From contig NC_015730.1 in assembly GCF_000154785.2 (NCBI RefSeq), positions 124,001-188,000 of the forward strand: a stretch of DNA of 64,000 nt, given 5' to 3'. Under the pieces are notes generated by a model. The model was not told the DNA's origin, made no database searches, and saw only the letters and a program-made list of their open reading frames with translations. Position numbers and translations under genes: made by a program. The first letter of the stretch is position 1. Every line of letters starts with the position of its first letter. Positions 1 to 8,623 of the stretch are shown piece by piece. This DNA comes from Roseobacter litoralis Och 149. Its GTDB lineage: Bacteria > Pseudomonadota > Alphaproteobacteria > Rhodobacterales > Rhodobacteraceae.

Positions 1-105
1 CAAGTTCGGGTCTGCGCTGAATAGGGATTTACTGGCTTTGGCTAATCGCTGTGAACCAAGATCCACGTACCGCAGGGCGAGCGAGTAAGCCTTCCTTTTT
101 TTCAC
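1..105 (-). CDS. possible partial CDS at left edge, unknown
   Basis: A minus-strand frame is open from a GTG at 105 to the left edge (35 codons), with a lysine-rich start and a helical-looking stretch. The same frame stays open upstream to a stop at 220-222, so 73 codons lack a stop. I see no clear ribosome binding site before the GTG and recognise no family. It may be the start of a gene that continues to the left, or a decayed fragment. Confidence 0.25.
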   Translation of the reverse strand, partial: MKKRKAYSLALRYVDLGSQRLAKASKSLFSADPNL

Positions 106-111
106 ACGGTC

Positions 112-487
112 ATGGGAAAGTTTCCGGTCCTTGCTGCTTGGCGAACGAATGATGACATCACCAGCGTCATTTCCTGCCCGGAGCAGCGCGCTGTTCTCTA
201 CCGGCTGCTTTCGCCTGTGCTACCCCAGTTCATCGATGCTTTTGCCTTGGTCGTTGCCGGTTTGTTTTCAGATCAGGGAATGCGCCGGTATGCCGATAGC
301 TGTGCAGACCTTCGTGCGATCCATGTCTTGCACAAGGCCCCCAGTTCTTATGTTGCTGGCCCGTACGGCCCGATTTGGCAGCTAATTACAGCGCCTGACA
401 CTCAACCCTGTTTTCGCTCCAAAAACCGTGCGCCGCGTGTTTAGCAGCCGTCGGCAATGACGGCCTGCTTGCATTACATCCGTGAGA
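112..487. other. non-coding stretch downstream of the glutathione reductase-like gene
   Basis: About 376 bases hold no convincing gene. A 110-codon plus-strand frame (112-444) exists, but it has no ribosome binding site, no family resemblance and poor codon use. In reverse, short frames interrupted by stops look like possible decayed coding sequence. No obvious intrinsic terminator was seen for the gene that ends at 488. Confidence 0.4.
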
Positions 488-1828
488 CTATTCTTGCGTT
501 TGTGTATTTGAGAAAAACTCTTCCGCAAATGAAGGATGGACCGGTGTCGCGTCAGTGAACGCGTTCGCCGAAGCCTTGGCCGCGATAAGCGCACTGGCCA
601 TTGCGATGAGGTCTTCTGCCCCCTCTGCCGCGATCGAAGCACCTGTTAACGTTTTGTTTTTCCCGTCAAAGATAAGTTGATAGAAATCGGGATCATGTGA
701 GGACTGGCTCAGCACGTTCTGCGCGAGCGGTGTAACGGTGCCGCTCTTCCCTTTAGCGTTGTTCGTGCTGCCAACGAAAGCGGCTGGCGGGTAAACGAAG
801 GCTGTCGTCGCCACCAGATCCAAGTTCGCAACAGTGGCACCCTGGCCGTGCAACATATGCGCCAACGTCGTACCATCCGCCGTGGCAACAGGGGTCAAAG
901 GCAACCTGTCAGCCACATCACCAATAGCATAAACGCCAGCGCAGCTGGTTTGAAATTGGTTAGATATTGCCAGAGCACCACTTTCTGCAGTTTTCAGAGC
1001 TTTCACAAACTCGCCTAGCTGGTCGATGTTCGGGGAGCGCCCGGACGCCGCGACAACGACATCGGCAGTACCCATTCTGCCAGATTTGCAAAAGTATTTT
1101 AGCGTGTCGTCCCTTTTGATGGCTGTTACGCTGTCATTCGTTTGAATCGAAATGCCAGTTTCGCGCAGTCCGGACTGCGCATGTAGGGCGAGGTCCTTCG
1201 GAAACGTATCAAGAATGTTTGGTCCGTTGTGGATCAGCGTCACCTCAGAACCAAGAGCTCTGAAAATTGCGGCAAACTCGCACCCGATGTAACCTCCCCC
1301 AATGATTGCGAGGCGTTCTGGACGCGCCTTCCATGACAGCACATCATCGCTGTTCTGCAGATGCTCCGCGCCTTCAATTTCCATCCGGGTTGGACGTCCC
1401 CCGGTCGCCAAAACAAGATGCTGCGCGTGATAGGTTTTATCTCCAACCACAACAGTATTGGCGTTGCACACTGTTGCTTCGCCGCGTCTGACAGTAACGC
1501 CTTTTTCCGTAAGCTGGTCCGCGAAAGAGGCGCGAATATCGGCGATATGGGCGTCGCGTTTCCTGATTAGCGCCGGGAAGTTGATTGAACTTGACTCTGC
1601 GATCCCCTGATCGGCAGCTTGCGCGATGGACCGCGCGGTCCGTCCTGCGGCCCATAGTATCTTTTTGGGGACGCAACCCCGGTTTACACAAGTGCCACCG
1701 AGTGCATCACGTTCAATCAAAAAAACCCGTGCGCCAAGATCGGCAGCTGTCCGCGCAAACGCTAAGCCTGCCGAGCCCGCTCCTATTACAATCGTATCAA
1801 ACGTGTCGTTCCGCATACTATCTGCCAT
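488..1828 (-). CDS. gor: glutathione reductase-like NAD(P)H disulfide oxidoreductase
   Basis: This is a 446-residue class I pyridine nucleotide-disulfide oxidoreductase of normal family length. The N-terminal FAD fold has GAGSAG at about 16-21. It is followed by the redox pair C47/C52 in GGTCVNRGCVPKK, the form typical of glutathione reductase. A second Rossmann motif (IIGGGYIG, about 175) binds NAD(P)H, the FAD-contacting AIGDVA motif follows, and the C-terminal dimer domain has HPSFAEE, whose His and Glu act as the catalytic base pair. The likely role is cytoplasmic reduction of glutathione disulfide. It follows a cluster of glutathione- and aldehyde-related genes on the same strand, but a 208-base gap with a strong hairpin separates it from them, so it may have its own promoter. 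A related disulfide reductase (GarB-like or mycothione-type) cannot be excluded. Confidence 0.85.
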   Translation of the reverse strand: MADSMRNDTFDTIVIGAGSAGLAFARTAADLGARVFLIERDALGGTCVNRGCVPKKILWAAGRTARSIAQAADQGIAESSSINFPALIRKRDAHIADIRASFADQLTEKGVTVRRGEATVCNANTVVVGDKTYHAQHLVLATGGRPTRMEIEGAEHLQNSDDVLSWKARPERLAIIGGGYIGCEFAAIFRALGSEVTLIHNGPNILDTFPKDLALHAQSGLRETGISIQTNDSVTAIKRDDTLKYFCKSGRMGTADVVVAASGRSPNIDQLGEFVKALKTAESGALAISNQFQTSCAGVYAIGDVADRLPLTPVATADGTTLAHMLHGQGATVANLDLVATTAFVYPPAAFVGSTNNAKGKSGTVTPLAQNVLSQSSHDPDFYQLIFDGKNKTLTGASIAAEGAEDLIAMASALIAAKASANAFTDATPVHPSFAEEFFSNTQTQE

Positions 1829-1995
1829 CCCTGATTGTTACCATGGACAACGATTTGCGAGGAAGTTGGTTCCACGCTCCAGAACCATTTGTCACGCACA
1901 GAACCTGATAACCGCGCGTTAGTTTCGGGCAGGGCTGCGTGCGGATTTTTGACCGCAGGGCTCAAGGCTCTTTGCGGGCTAAGAAATAACTCAGA

Positions 1996-2031
1996 TGCGG
2001 TACGCGGGCCGTTTCTGATCCGCGTACCGCA
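1996..2031 (-). terminator. perfect 12-bp hairpin just after the quinone oxidoreductase gene
   Basis: TGCGGTACGCGG (1996-2007) pairs exactly with CCGCGTACCGCA (2020-2031) around a 12-base loop. It begins 6 bases after the stop codon at 2037. No T-run follows on the minus strand, so it may be a processing or 3'-end stability structure rather than a true intrinsic terminator. It divides the detoxification operon from the reductase gene downstream. Confidence 0.5.
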
Positions 2032-2036
2032 ATCAC

Positions 2037-2975
2037 TTACCAGTGCTCTATTGGGGGAATTGAAATCACGACTTTCCCGACCGCATGACCGTCTTTCAGG
2101 TACGCGTAGGCATCGACCGTAGCCTCCATTGGATAGGTTTTGTCGATGACGGGCTTGACGATCCCGTCTTCGACAAGCTTGCCAAGGTCGGCCAGCATCG
2201 CACCGTCCGGTTCCATAAAAAACCATTCGAAGCGTACATCATGCTCTTGCGCGAGGTTGTCTGTGTCCTGTCCCTTGATCGAGATAAGCGCACCGCCCTT
2301 TTTCAAAACTTGAAACGAGCGGTTCAGGATTTCGCCGCCCATCATATCCAATACGATGTCGTAGTCTGACAGCTCGTCCTCAAAGGACTGATCTCTGTAG
2401 TTGATGACAGTATCTGCGCCCAGTTTGCGAACCAAATCCGCGTTGCGTGGGCTGCACGTCGTCGCGACGTCCGCACCGAAGTGTTTGGCAATCTGAATGG
2501 CCAGGGTGCCGACACCGCCCGACCCGGCATGGATGAGAACCTTGTCGCCTTTCTTCAATCTCCCTTTGCTGATCAACGCCTGCCACGCTGTCAAACCCGC
2601 CAGCGGCACCGACGCAGCCTCCGCATGGCTTATATTGACGGGCTTCAGGGCCAGTTCATCTGCCTTAACACGTGCGATCTGCGCGATGGCGCCTGCATCT
2701 TGCTGGTTAGCGCGTGCGAAGACCGCATCGCCTACCTTGAAGCCAGAGACGTCTTTGCCCAACGCGATGATCTCACCAGACACATCGAACCCCATGACAT
2801 GCGGGAATTCCAGCGGGATGTTGTCCTTCATCGCGCCTGACTGAAGGATGTAATCAATAGGGTTTACGCTTGCCGCATGAACGGCAACCAGAACGGAATC
2901 GTCATGCAACTCAGGTGCCGCAATGTCGGCGATTTCGATCTCGGTGTTGTAATCACGAATAATGGCTGCCTTCAT
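2037..2975 (-). CDS. NADPH-dependent quinone oxidoreductase-like MDR protein
   Basis: This 312-residue medium-chain dehydrogenase/reductase has an N-terminal GroES-like domain (HVMGFDVSG near 60) and a Rossmann domain with the glycine motif HAGSGGVGTLAIQ at about 150. It lacks the zinc-binding cysteines of alcohol dehydrogenases, so it belongs to the zinc-free quinone oxidoreductase/enone reductase group, which reduces quinones or alpha,beta-unsaturated carbonyls with NADPH. The ATG has AGAGGAGC about 8 bases upstream. It is fourth in the run aldehyde dehydrogenase-GST-VOC-this gene, 33 bases after the VOC gene. That neighbourhood suggests detoxification of reactive carbonyls. The substrate is inferred only. 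Confidence 0.8.
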   Translation of the reverse strand: MKAAIIRDYNTEIEIADIAAPELHDDSVLVAVHAASVNPIDYILQSGAMKDNIPLEFPHVMGFDVSGEIIALGKDVSGFKVGDAVFARANQQDAGAIAQIARVKADELALKPVNISHAEAASVPLAGLTAWQALISKGRLKKGDKVLIHAGSGGVGTLAIQIAKHFGADVATTCSPRNADLVRKLGADTVINYRDQSFEDELSDYDIVLDMMGGEILNRSFQVLKKGGALISIKGQDTDNLAQEHDVRFEWFFMEPDGAMLADLGKLVEDGIVKPVIDKTYPMEATVDAYAYLKDGHAVGKVVISIPPIEHW

Positions 2976-3008
2976 GACGGAAGCTCCTCTTGTTGGGTGA
3001 ATAGAGTG

Positions 3009-3515
3009 TTATTCGGTCGGGGAATAAGCGCCCGCTGAATAGGTCAACTCATAGCTGTGGCTATAGATTTCGAACACGATGCCGAACGGATCTTCAACAT
3101 AGACCATGCGGTAAGGCTTCTTATCGGGAAAGTACTCACGCACCGGCATTCGTTGCTTGCCGCCGGCGGCAACGATTTTGGCCAGTAAACCCTCAAGGTC
3201 CGGATCCTGAATGGCAAAGTGGAACATGCCGTGTTTGCGAAACGACAAATTGTCCTGCGGCGCTTCGTTCCCGTCGAATTCGAACAACTCGAACCCGATC
3301 CGATCTGCCGTAGCCAGATGCGCAATGCGCAAATGGCCCCAGCCTGCGCCAAAGACATCGGTGCACATTATGCCGATATCACTGTCGTCTTCTGTCACGT
3401 CCGTCGGGGGCATAATCGTGTAAAATCCCAGAACCTCGGAATAAAACTTAACGGCTGCGTCAAGGTCCGGGACGGATAGTCCAATATGAGAAAACGTGCG
3501 GGGTGTTGGTAGCAT
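3009..3515 (-). CDS. VOC-superfamily (glyoxalase I-like) metalloprotein
   Basis: A single vicinal-oxygen-chelate protein of about 168 residues with two beta-alpha-beta-beta-beta halves. Likely metal ligands are the His in FSHIGLSV near the start, a Glu in GFELFEF, the His in MFHFAI and the Glu in IVFEIYSHSYE, the usual H-E-H-E set. I chose the ATG at 3515 because GAAAGGAAG lies 5 bases before it; the upstream in-frame TTG has no such site. The family includes lactoylglutathione lyase, dioxygenases and thiol-transfer enzymes. With GST, aldehyde dehydrogenase and a glutathione reductase-like gene nearby, a glutathione-hemithioacetal lyase role is plausible but unproven. Confidence 0.75.
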   Translation of the reverse strand: MLPTPRTFSHIGLSVPDLDAAVKFYSEVLGFYTIMPPTDVTEDDSDIGIMCTDVFGAGWGHLRIAHLATADRIGFELFEFDGNEAPQDNLSFRKHGMFHFAIQDPDLEGLLAKIVAAGGKQRMPVREYFPDKKPYRMVYVEDPFGIVFEIYSHSYELTYSAGAYSPTE

Positions 3516-3560
3516 GAAGCTTCCTTTCAAATGTGAGTGACATGGTCGGATTGGATGGGT

Positions 3561-4172
3561 TCAGGGATCGGGTGCCATTGGGCCCGCAATGTTTGTTGCC
3601 GCTTTGAAGCCGGGCTGTTCTTGCAGATCACCCCAGTACATCTTGATGCGTGGGTGGCTATCGAGAAACCCATTCCCGTCCAGATTCGCCAGAAGGTAGG
3701 AAAACTGGATATCCGCGAGGCAGGCTGTCTCGCCAAATAACAGACCGGTTCGAGGCAGGTGTTGATCGATGTAATTCAGGTGCTTGCGCAGCTTGCCGCG
3801 CGCGGCATCCGACGGCTCATCGCCTTTGAGGATGGGGATCATGACATCCATGCAGACGCCGGCAAAGGAGCCCTCGACGTAATCGAGAAGCTCTTCGTGT
3901 CGGATATCGTCGGGTGCACCCTGAGGGCGGTGTGTTTTGTCGCCGAATTTATCCACAAGATACCGCAAGCAGGTCGCGGACTCTGCCAGCATCAAATCGC
4001 CGTCTTCAAGGACTGGTGATTTGCCCAGAGGATGCACCTTTTTCAAAGCGTCCGGTGCGTGAAACTGGTCTGTTCGATCATATTGGACCAGATCATAGGG
4101 CTGCCCCATATCCTCCATAAGCCAAATAAGCCGGAACGCCCTGGAGTAGGCAAGGCAATGTATTTTGATCAT
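3561..4172 (-). CDS. glutathione S-transferase family protein
   Basis: This 203-residue protein has the GST layout. A thioredoxin-like N-terminal half (about 1-78) carries an early SRAFRLIWLMEDMG segment, the cis-proline region GKSPVLEDGD and the glutathione-contacting ESAT. An all-helical C-terminal half contains the conserved LADIQFSYLL, equivalent to the N-capping-box Asp of the family. It would conjugate, isomerise or reduce electrophiles with glutathione in the cytoplasm. It lies 56 bases after the aldehyde dehydrogenase and 45 before the VOC gene, so it is very likely co-transcribed with them. The class (Gtt1- or beta-like) and the substrate are unknown. Confidence 0.85.
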   Translation of the reverse strand: MIKIHCLAYSRAFRLIWLMEDMGQPYDLVQYDRTDQFHAPDALKKVHPLGKSPVLEDGDLMLAESATCLRYLVDKFGDKTHRPQGAPDDIRHEELLDYVEGSFAGVCMDVMIPILKGDEPSDAARGKLRKHLNYIDQHLPRTGLLFGETACLADIQFSYLLANLDGNGFLDSHPRIKMYWGDLQEQPGFKAATNIAGPMAPDP

Positions 4173-4228
4173 CGGATGCGCTTTCTGATTTCAGGTCAAT
4201 TGCGGCCTCTCCGCCGTGAGGTGGTGCC

Positions 4229-5605
4229 TCAGGGCAGGTAGATGGCCTTGGTGTTGACGAATTCTTTCATGCCAAAGCCGCCGTGTTCGCGGCCGAAACC
4301 TGAATCTTTCACACCGCCGAACGGCATGTTCGGATCTGCGGCGCCGAACGAATTGATGCGGACCATGCCGGTATCAAAATGGTCGCGCGCCAGTCTGAGG
4401 GCTTTGTCCTCGTCTTTGCTAAAGATGCCACCGCCCAGCCCGTACCGGCTGTCATTGGCAATGCGCATGGCATCGGCGTCGTCGCGAGCTTTGATCACAG
4501 CGGCAACCGGTCCGAATATCTCGTCGTCATAGGCGGGCGTCCCCGGCTGGCAATTCGCCAGCACGGTCGCGGGGTAGTATTGGCCTGTGCGATCCGGTGC
4601 CGTCCCGCCGCACAGAATTTCAGAGCCGCCTTTGACACTCTGCGCGACCTGTTCGCTGACCGTCTCGAACTGCTCCGCGCTTGATAATGGGCCAAGCTCT
4701 GTGTCCTGATCCATGGGATCGCCCATACGTATCGCCTCCATCTGCTCAACAAAGGCGCTGACAAATGCGTCGTAGACGGGCTCGGTCACAACAAAGCGTT
4801 TCGCCGACACACAAGTTTGACCGTTATTGTACAGCCGACCCTGCACACAGGTTTTGACGGCAAGTTCAATATCGGCATCTTCAAGCACCAGGTAGGCGTC
4901 GTTTGAGCCCAGCTCCAGCACTGATTTCTTCAGCTTCTTGGTGGCGAGCTGGCCGATATGCCGCCCACCTGCGTCGCTGCCCGTCATTGTGACGCCCCGC
5001 ACCAGCTTGTGCTCTATCATGGCGTCAGACGTGTCATGATCAACGATCACGACATCAAACAATCCTTCCGGCAACCCCGCATCGAGGCAAAGGTCACGCA
5101 GCTTCAGCCCGCTCCCCGTGCAGACGGACGCATGCTTCAGGATGACGCCGTTGCCAGCCATCAGGTTCGCGGCGAGAACGCGCACCGGCTGATAGATCGG
5201 AAAATTCCACGGCTGGATACTGTAAATGACGCCAATCGGGCAATGAGCCACGATCCCGTTTTTGTCGCCGCCGCTATGGGTGCGGTCTTCGTCAGCCAAG
5301 GTGGCGGGGCCATGCTCAGCGGTATACTCGAAAATCTGCGCGCAGAGTTCCACCTCCGTCTTGCCGTCCCGAAGCAGTTTCCCCGTCTCTTCAGTCATCA
5401 GAGCAGCCAGAGCCTCGGTGTTGTCCCGCAACGCTGATGCGATATCGCGCAGATAGGTTGCGCGGTCTGGATGGCTTTTGGTCCGCCAGTCCAGAAAGGC
5501 ATTGTGACAGTTTTCGAGTTTATCGAATGCCTCGTTGGAGGACATAAGCTCGTAGGTTTTGATCGTCTTGTCCGTCGCAGGATTGGTGGTGGATATCTGC
5601 GTCAT
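4229..5605 (-). CDS. NAD(P)-dependent aldehyde dehydrogenase (succinate-semialdehyde type)
   Basis: A 458-residue aldehyde dehydrogenase with the catalytic Cys in NNGQTCVSAKR (about 265), the upstream Glu in ELGSNDAY, the cofactor-site IQPWNFPIYQ and the C-terminal NMPFGGVKDSGFGRE. The ELGSND variant and slightly short length resemble the Sad/YneI group of succinate-semialdehyde dehydrogenases more than GabD. The ATG has GGAGG 8 bases upstream. It is the first gene of the minus-strand run with GST, VOC and quinone-oxidoreductase genes, which suggests oxidation of an aldehyde produced or handled by those enzymes. A second, true GabD-like gene lies at 10434-11912. Confidence 0.85.
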   Translation of the reverse strand: MTQISTTNPATDKTIKTYELMSSNEAFDKLENCHNAFLDWRTKSHPDRATYLRDIASALRDNTEALAALMTEETGKLLRDGKTEVELCAQIFEYTAEHGPATLADEDRTHSGGDKNGIVAHCPIGVIYSIQPWNFPIYQPVRVLAANLMAGNGVILKHASVCTGSGLKLRDLCLDAGLPEGLFDVVIVDHDTSDAMIEHKLVRGVTMTGSDAGGRHIGQLATKKLKKSVLELGSNDAYLVLEDADIELAVKTCVQGRLYNNGQTCVSAKRFVVTEPVYDAFVSAFVEQMEAIRMGDPMDQDTELGPLSSAEQFETVSEQVAQSVKGGSEILCGGTAPDRTGQYYPATVLANCQPGTPAYDDEIFGPVAAVIKARDDADAMRIANDSRYGLGGGIFSKDEDKALRLARDHFDTGMVRINSFGAADPNMPFGGVKDSGFGREHGGFGMKEFVNTKAIYLP

Positions 5606-6008
5606 TCTGAGCCTCCAAGCGTTTGTATGTCTGTTTACAACCGCTGAGCAGTTGTTGTTGTTCCAAACAAACTTATGAATTTCGGGAAAGGCTGAATTTC
5701 GGGATCACCTTAAGCGTTCCGGGTTCGGCTCCAATCCCTCCACGCAAACTGTACCTCGATGATGGGCACAGCAGCTGGCTCGCGATCAGTTTTTCCGCGA
5801 TGCCCGCTATCTGGATGCAGTAACGGGTTGTCTTTCACGATACTGTCGTCTGAGCTGCCTTGCGCGGTTTTCTGCGCTGTCGATTGCGTCGTATTTCAGA
5901 GGGCCAAACCGAGCAGAGTGTTCCAGCCCTTACAACGCAGGTTTTCACTCCACTGTCCGTCGAACAAATGGCACTTAAAGGTTGGGCGATAAGAACCGCA
6001 ATCATCGT
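5606..6008. other. regulatory region upstream of the aldehyde dehydrogenase operon
   Basis: About 400 bases with no gene I can support. An 11-base direct repeat, GAATTTCGGGA, occurs at 5677-5687 and 5694-5704 with a 17-base period, 70-100 bases before the operon start, and could be an operator. The rest has short frames without starts; one 70-codon plus-strand frame ending near 5970 has protein-like composition and could be a gene remnant. Confidence 0.4.
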
Positions 6009-7400
6009 TCAACCCGGTCTTTGTGCCGGAATGGCCGATGATATCTTATCAAATGACAAAAGACTGGTTCTTCGGGCTGCGAATACGGCTGCAGCAGCAC
6101 CAAAGAGGTTTGCCAAAGCAGCAGCGACGACGATCCCCATATAGCCGAACACCACCACGCCGATCCACGCAAGCGGAAGATAGACTGCGAATATACGGCC
6201 AAGGCTGAGGGACATGGACCACACCGCTTTGTCTCTGGCGTTCATCGCGGCATTCACGATCACAACCATTCCATACCCAAACAATGTAAAGCCTACGATG
6301 CGCAGATAGCTTGCCGCGTATTCCTGATCGCTTTCGCTTGCGGCCAGAAGCCCCGCAATAGGGGTTGCGAACGGCGCCAAAACAAGTGCGATTGCCGCCC
6401 CATAGGCGAGACTGAACCCAAAGGCCCATACCGTCGCGGATTGTGCCCGCTCTGTTTCTTTGGCTCCCCAGTTCTGCCCCACAACCGGTCCGATCCCCGC
6501 TGACAAGGCCATAAGTGGGACCAACAAAATTGATTGTACGCGCCCCGCTGCGCCGAAACCGGCAACTGCGTCATCCCCGACCGTGGCGACGGCCGCAGTG
6601 ACGAGCGCCATACCCGCCGGATTGATCGCGTTAGACATCGCCGCGGGCAATCCGACCTTCAGAATGGTGCGCGCACTGACGAAAACGCCAGTCAGAACGT
6701 TCCCGCAGACACCTAAGAGGCCGCGCTGCCACGCGATCCATAGTGCTATCCCAACTGCAACAACCCTCCCAATCAAAGTTGACATCGCCGCACCGGCTGT
6801 TCCCATTTCGGGGATTGGGCCCCATCCAAAGATAAATATCGGGTTCTGGGCGATACCGAAAAAGGCCGCCACGATCATGATGGCAGCAGACGTGGCGCCG
6901 TCTCCGTGGGCGCGAAACACAGAATTCGTGACCATCATAACCACAAGGAACGGCAGCGACAGCGACCAGAGCGGCATGTATTCTGCGACTTCTTTGGCAA
7001 CATCTTCTTTTGCGCCCAAAGCCCCGAATGCCACAGGGAAGGCAAGCCAGACGGCTGTGGCCAGAACCACAGAGAGCACGCAGCCTAACCCAGTGGCGTG
7101 CAGCGCCAAACGCTGTACGTCTTCTTTGTTCGAACCCGCGCCGACTTTCTGCGATAGGGCTGCGTTGGCACCTGCGCTCAATCCGATGGAAAGAGATGTC
7201 AGCGCGGTGATTACAGGGTAAATGAACCCCACCGCAGCAAGGGCCGCACCACTGACCTGACCCAAGAAATACGCGTCAGCTAGACCGACAGCGATGACTG
7301 AGAAGATGCCAAGGGCCATGGGGGCGGACATAATGGTCAGGGCTTTCCAAATAGGGCCCTCAGTCAAGTTTTTTGTTTTGGTATTGGCCAAGAGGCGCAT
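6009..7400 (-). CDS. MATE family efflux transporter
   Basis: A 463-residue inner-membrane protein with about twelve hydrophobic helices in two similar halves, the first with GLADAYFLGQVSG and the second with GFGAAGRVQSI, both usual in the multidrug and toxic compound extrusion family. These exporters use Na+ or H+ gradients to expel cationic or polyaromatic compounds. It starts 48 bases after the topoisomerase IB gene ends, on the same strand, so read-through is possible. The start has only TAAGG immediately before it, so a start a few codons downstream is possible. The substrate cannot be predicted. Confidence 0.88.
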   Translation of the reverse strand: MRLLANTKTKNLTEGPIWKALTIMSAPMALGIFSVIAVGLADAYFLGQVSGAALAAVGFIYPVITALTSLSIGLSAGANAALSQKVGAGSNKEDVQRLALHATGLGCVLSVVLATAVWLAFPVAFGALGAKEDVAKEVAEYMPLWSLSLPFLVVMMVTNSVFRAHGDGATSAAIMIVAAFFGIAQNPIFIFGWGPIPEMGTAGAAMSTLIGRVVAVGIALWIAWQRGLLGVCGNVLTGVFVSARTILKVGLPAAMSNAINPAGMALVTAAVATVGDDAVAGFGAAGRVQSILLVPLMALSAGIGPVVGQNWGAKETERAQSATVWAFGFSLAYGAAIALVLAPFATPIAGLLAASESDQEYAASYLRIVGFTLFGYGMVVIVNAAMNARDKAVWSMSLSLGRIFAVYLPLAWIGVVVFGYMGIVVAAALANLFGAAAAVFAARRTSLLSFDKISSAIPAQRPG

Positions 7401-7448
7401 CCTTAGAACAGGTGTCGAACAGACAATGGTGAATCGAAATCGGGGGTG

Positions 7449-8411
7449 CTATTGCGTAGCAAGAAGGCCCAAAAGCCGCTGTTCTGCGGCGAACAGACCG
7501 TTGCGCTTTATGGGATCAAACGATTTTGCGGGTTGCCCGGCCAAATCAATGACCGCCGGGTGAATGTAGCTGTTGCGCGCTACCGTCGGCGTATTGTGCA
7601 AACGTTCTGACGCGGCGGTGGCCATGTCTTTGATCGTTGCATCGCCCTTTTCAGCGCGCAGGAATGCGGCCAGCGTGCCAGCCCATGTGCGAAAGGTCTT
7701 TGCGGTAATTTCCGCGCCGCCCCCGGCTTCCTTGAGGTATGCATTCAGCTGGTGGGAGGACAGGGTATGCGGCTTACCCGCGTCATCAACCCAAGTGAGC
7801 AAGGTCGCGCCGGGCAAGTCATGCGCCAGATGCAGCAACCGTTGCAGCTTCCGGTTCGTCATAACTTTCCTGACCTTTTGTCCACCCTTTGCTTTGAAGT
7901 TAAGCTCGATGTTGTCATCGTTCAGCGACAGGTGACGCCTGCGCAGTGTCAGCGCTCCGTAGCTTCCGTTTTGCTGCGCATATTCCGGATGCCCCACCCG
8001 AAGGGCTGAGCGGTCAATCAGGGTCGTGGCGGCTGCCAGGACGAATTCCATGTCACCGGGATCAGCCGTGAGATCACGATCAACGCGGGCTCGGATAGTG
8101 GGCAGGGCCTCACCAAAGGCTGCGAGTTTACCGAACTTCGTATCAGACTGCGCGGCAGACCATTTCACGTGATAGCGGTATTGCTTGCGCTTGCGCACAT
8201 CCCGCCCGGTTGCTTGCAGATGGCCGTTGTGTTGAGCGCAAATCCAAACGTCTTCATATGCGGGTGGGATCGCCAAGGCATCGATACGTTTGCGTTCAGC
8301 GCCGCGTGCGATGGTCGTGCCATCAGGAGCAATATACGAAAAACCCCGCCCAAGGCGACGCCGAGAAATGCCCGGATCTGCGTCCGACACATATACCAGT
8401 TGTCTGCTCAC
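7449..8411 (-). CDS. DNA topoisomerase IB (poxvirus/eukaryotic type)
   Basis: A 320-residue type IB topoisomerase of the compact bacterial form. The N-terminal domain (about 1-75) has RRRLGRGFSYI. The catalytic domain has the expected Arg and Lys residues (RDVRKRKQYRYH, AKTFRTWAGT) and the nucleophile Tyr at 282 in ARNSYIHP. It relaxes supercoils of either sign through a 3'-phosphotyrosyl link without ATP. The GTG start overlaps the stop of the DUF2945 gene (GTGA), so the two are translationally coupled. Bacterial copies are often near stress or DNA-repair genes, and here small stress proteins surround it. Confidence 0.92.
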   Translation of the reverse strand: MSRQLVYVSDADPGISRRRLGRGFSYIAPDGTTIARGAERKRIDALAIPPAYEDVWICAQHNGHLQATGRDVRKRKQYRYHVKWSAAQSDTKFGKLAAFGEALPTIRARVDRDLTADPGDMEFVLAAATTLIDRSALRVGHPEYAQQNGSYGALTLRRRHLSLNDDNIELNFKAKGGQKVRKVMTNRKLQRLLHLAHDLPGATLLTWVDDAGKPHTLSSHQLNAYLKEAGGGAEITAKTFRTWAGTLAAFLRAEKGDATIKDMATAASERLHNTPTVARNSYIHPAVIDLAGQPAKSFDPIKRNGLFAAEQRLLGLLATQ

Positions 8412-8623
8412 AATTTGTCGACTTCGGATGATAACTTCAGAACCGCGTCGCCATCTTTCTGCTTGATGTATAACGCGGGATCATCTTGCGAACCATTGCG
8501 GGTAACCTCGGTTCCTTTGATCTTACGCGTGGTCTTTTCTGCAAAAATCGATTGCACTTTACCTGTCGCAGTGCCGCTGCCCCACGCCCACTGCACCTCG
8601 TCCCCTTCTTTGATCTTTGCCAC
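8408..8623 (-). CDS. DUF2945 (HVA1/TUDOR-like) small protein
   Basis: This 71-residue basic protein matches the DUF2945 pattern. It begins with GDEVQWAWGSGTATGKV, which resembles a small beta-barrel strand pair, then KGTEVTRNGSQDDPALYIKQ and a LKLSSEV end. The family is widespread in bacteria and fungi and its molecular role is not firmly known. Its stop overlaps the GTG start of topoisomerase IB by 4 bases, and the ATG has a weak AGG-type site upstream. Coupling to a DNA enzyme suggests a nucleic-acid-related or stress role, which is inference only. Confidence 0.8.
   Translation of the reverse strand: MAKIKEGDEVQWAWGSGTATGKVQSIFAEKTTRKIKGTEVTRNGSQDDPALYIKQKDGDAVLKLSSEVDKL

Noticed and set aside
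112..444. 110-codon plus-strand frame at the left end
   Set aside because: No ribosome binding site, no recognisable family and unlike the codon use of neighbours.
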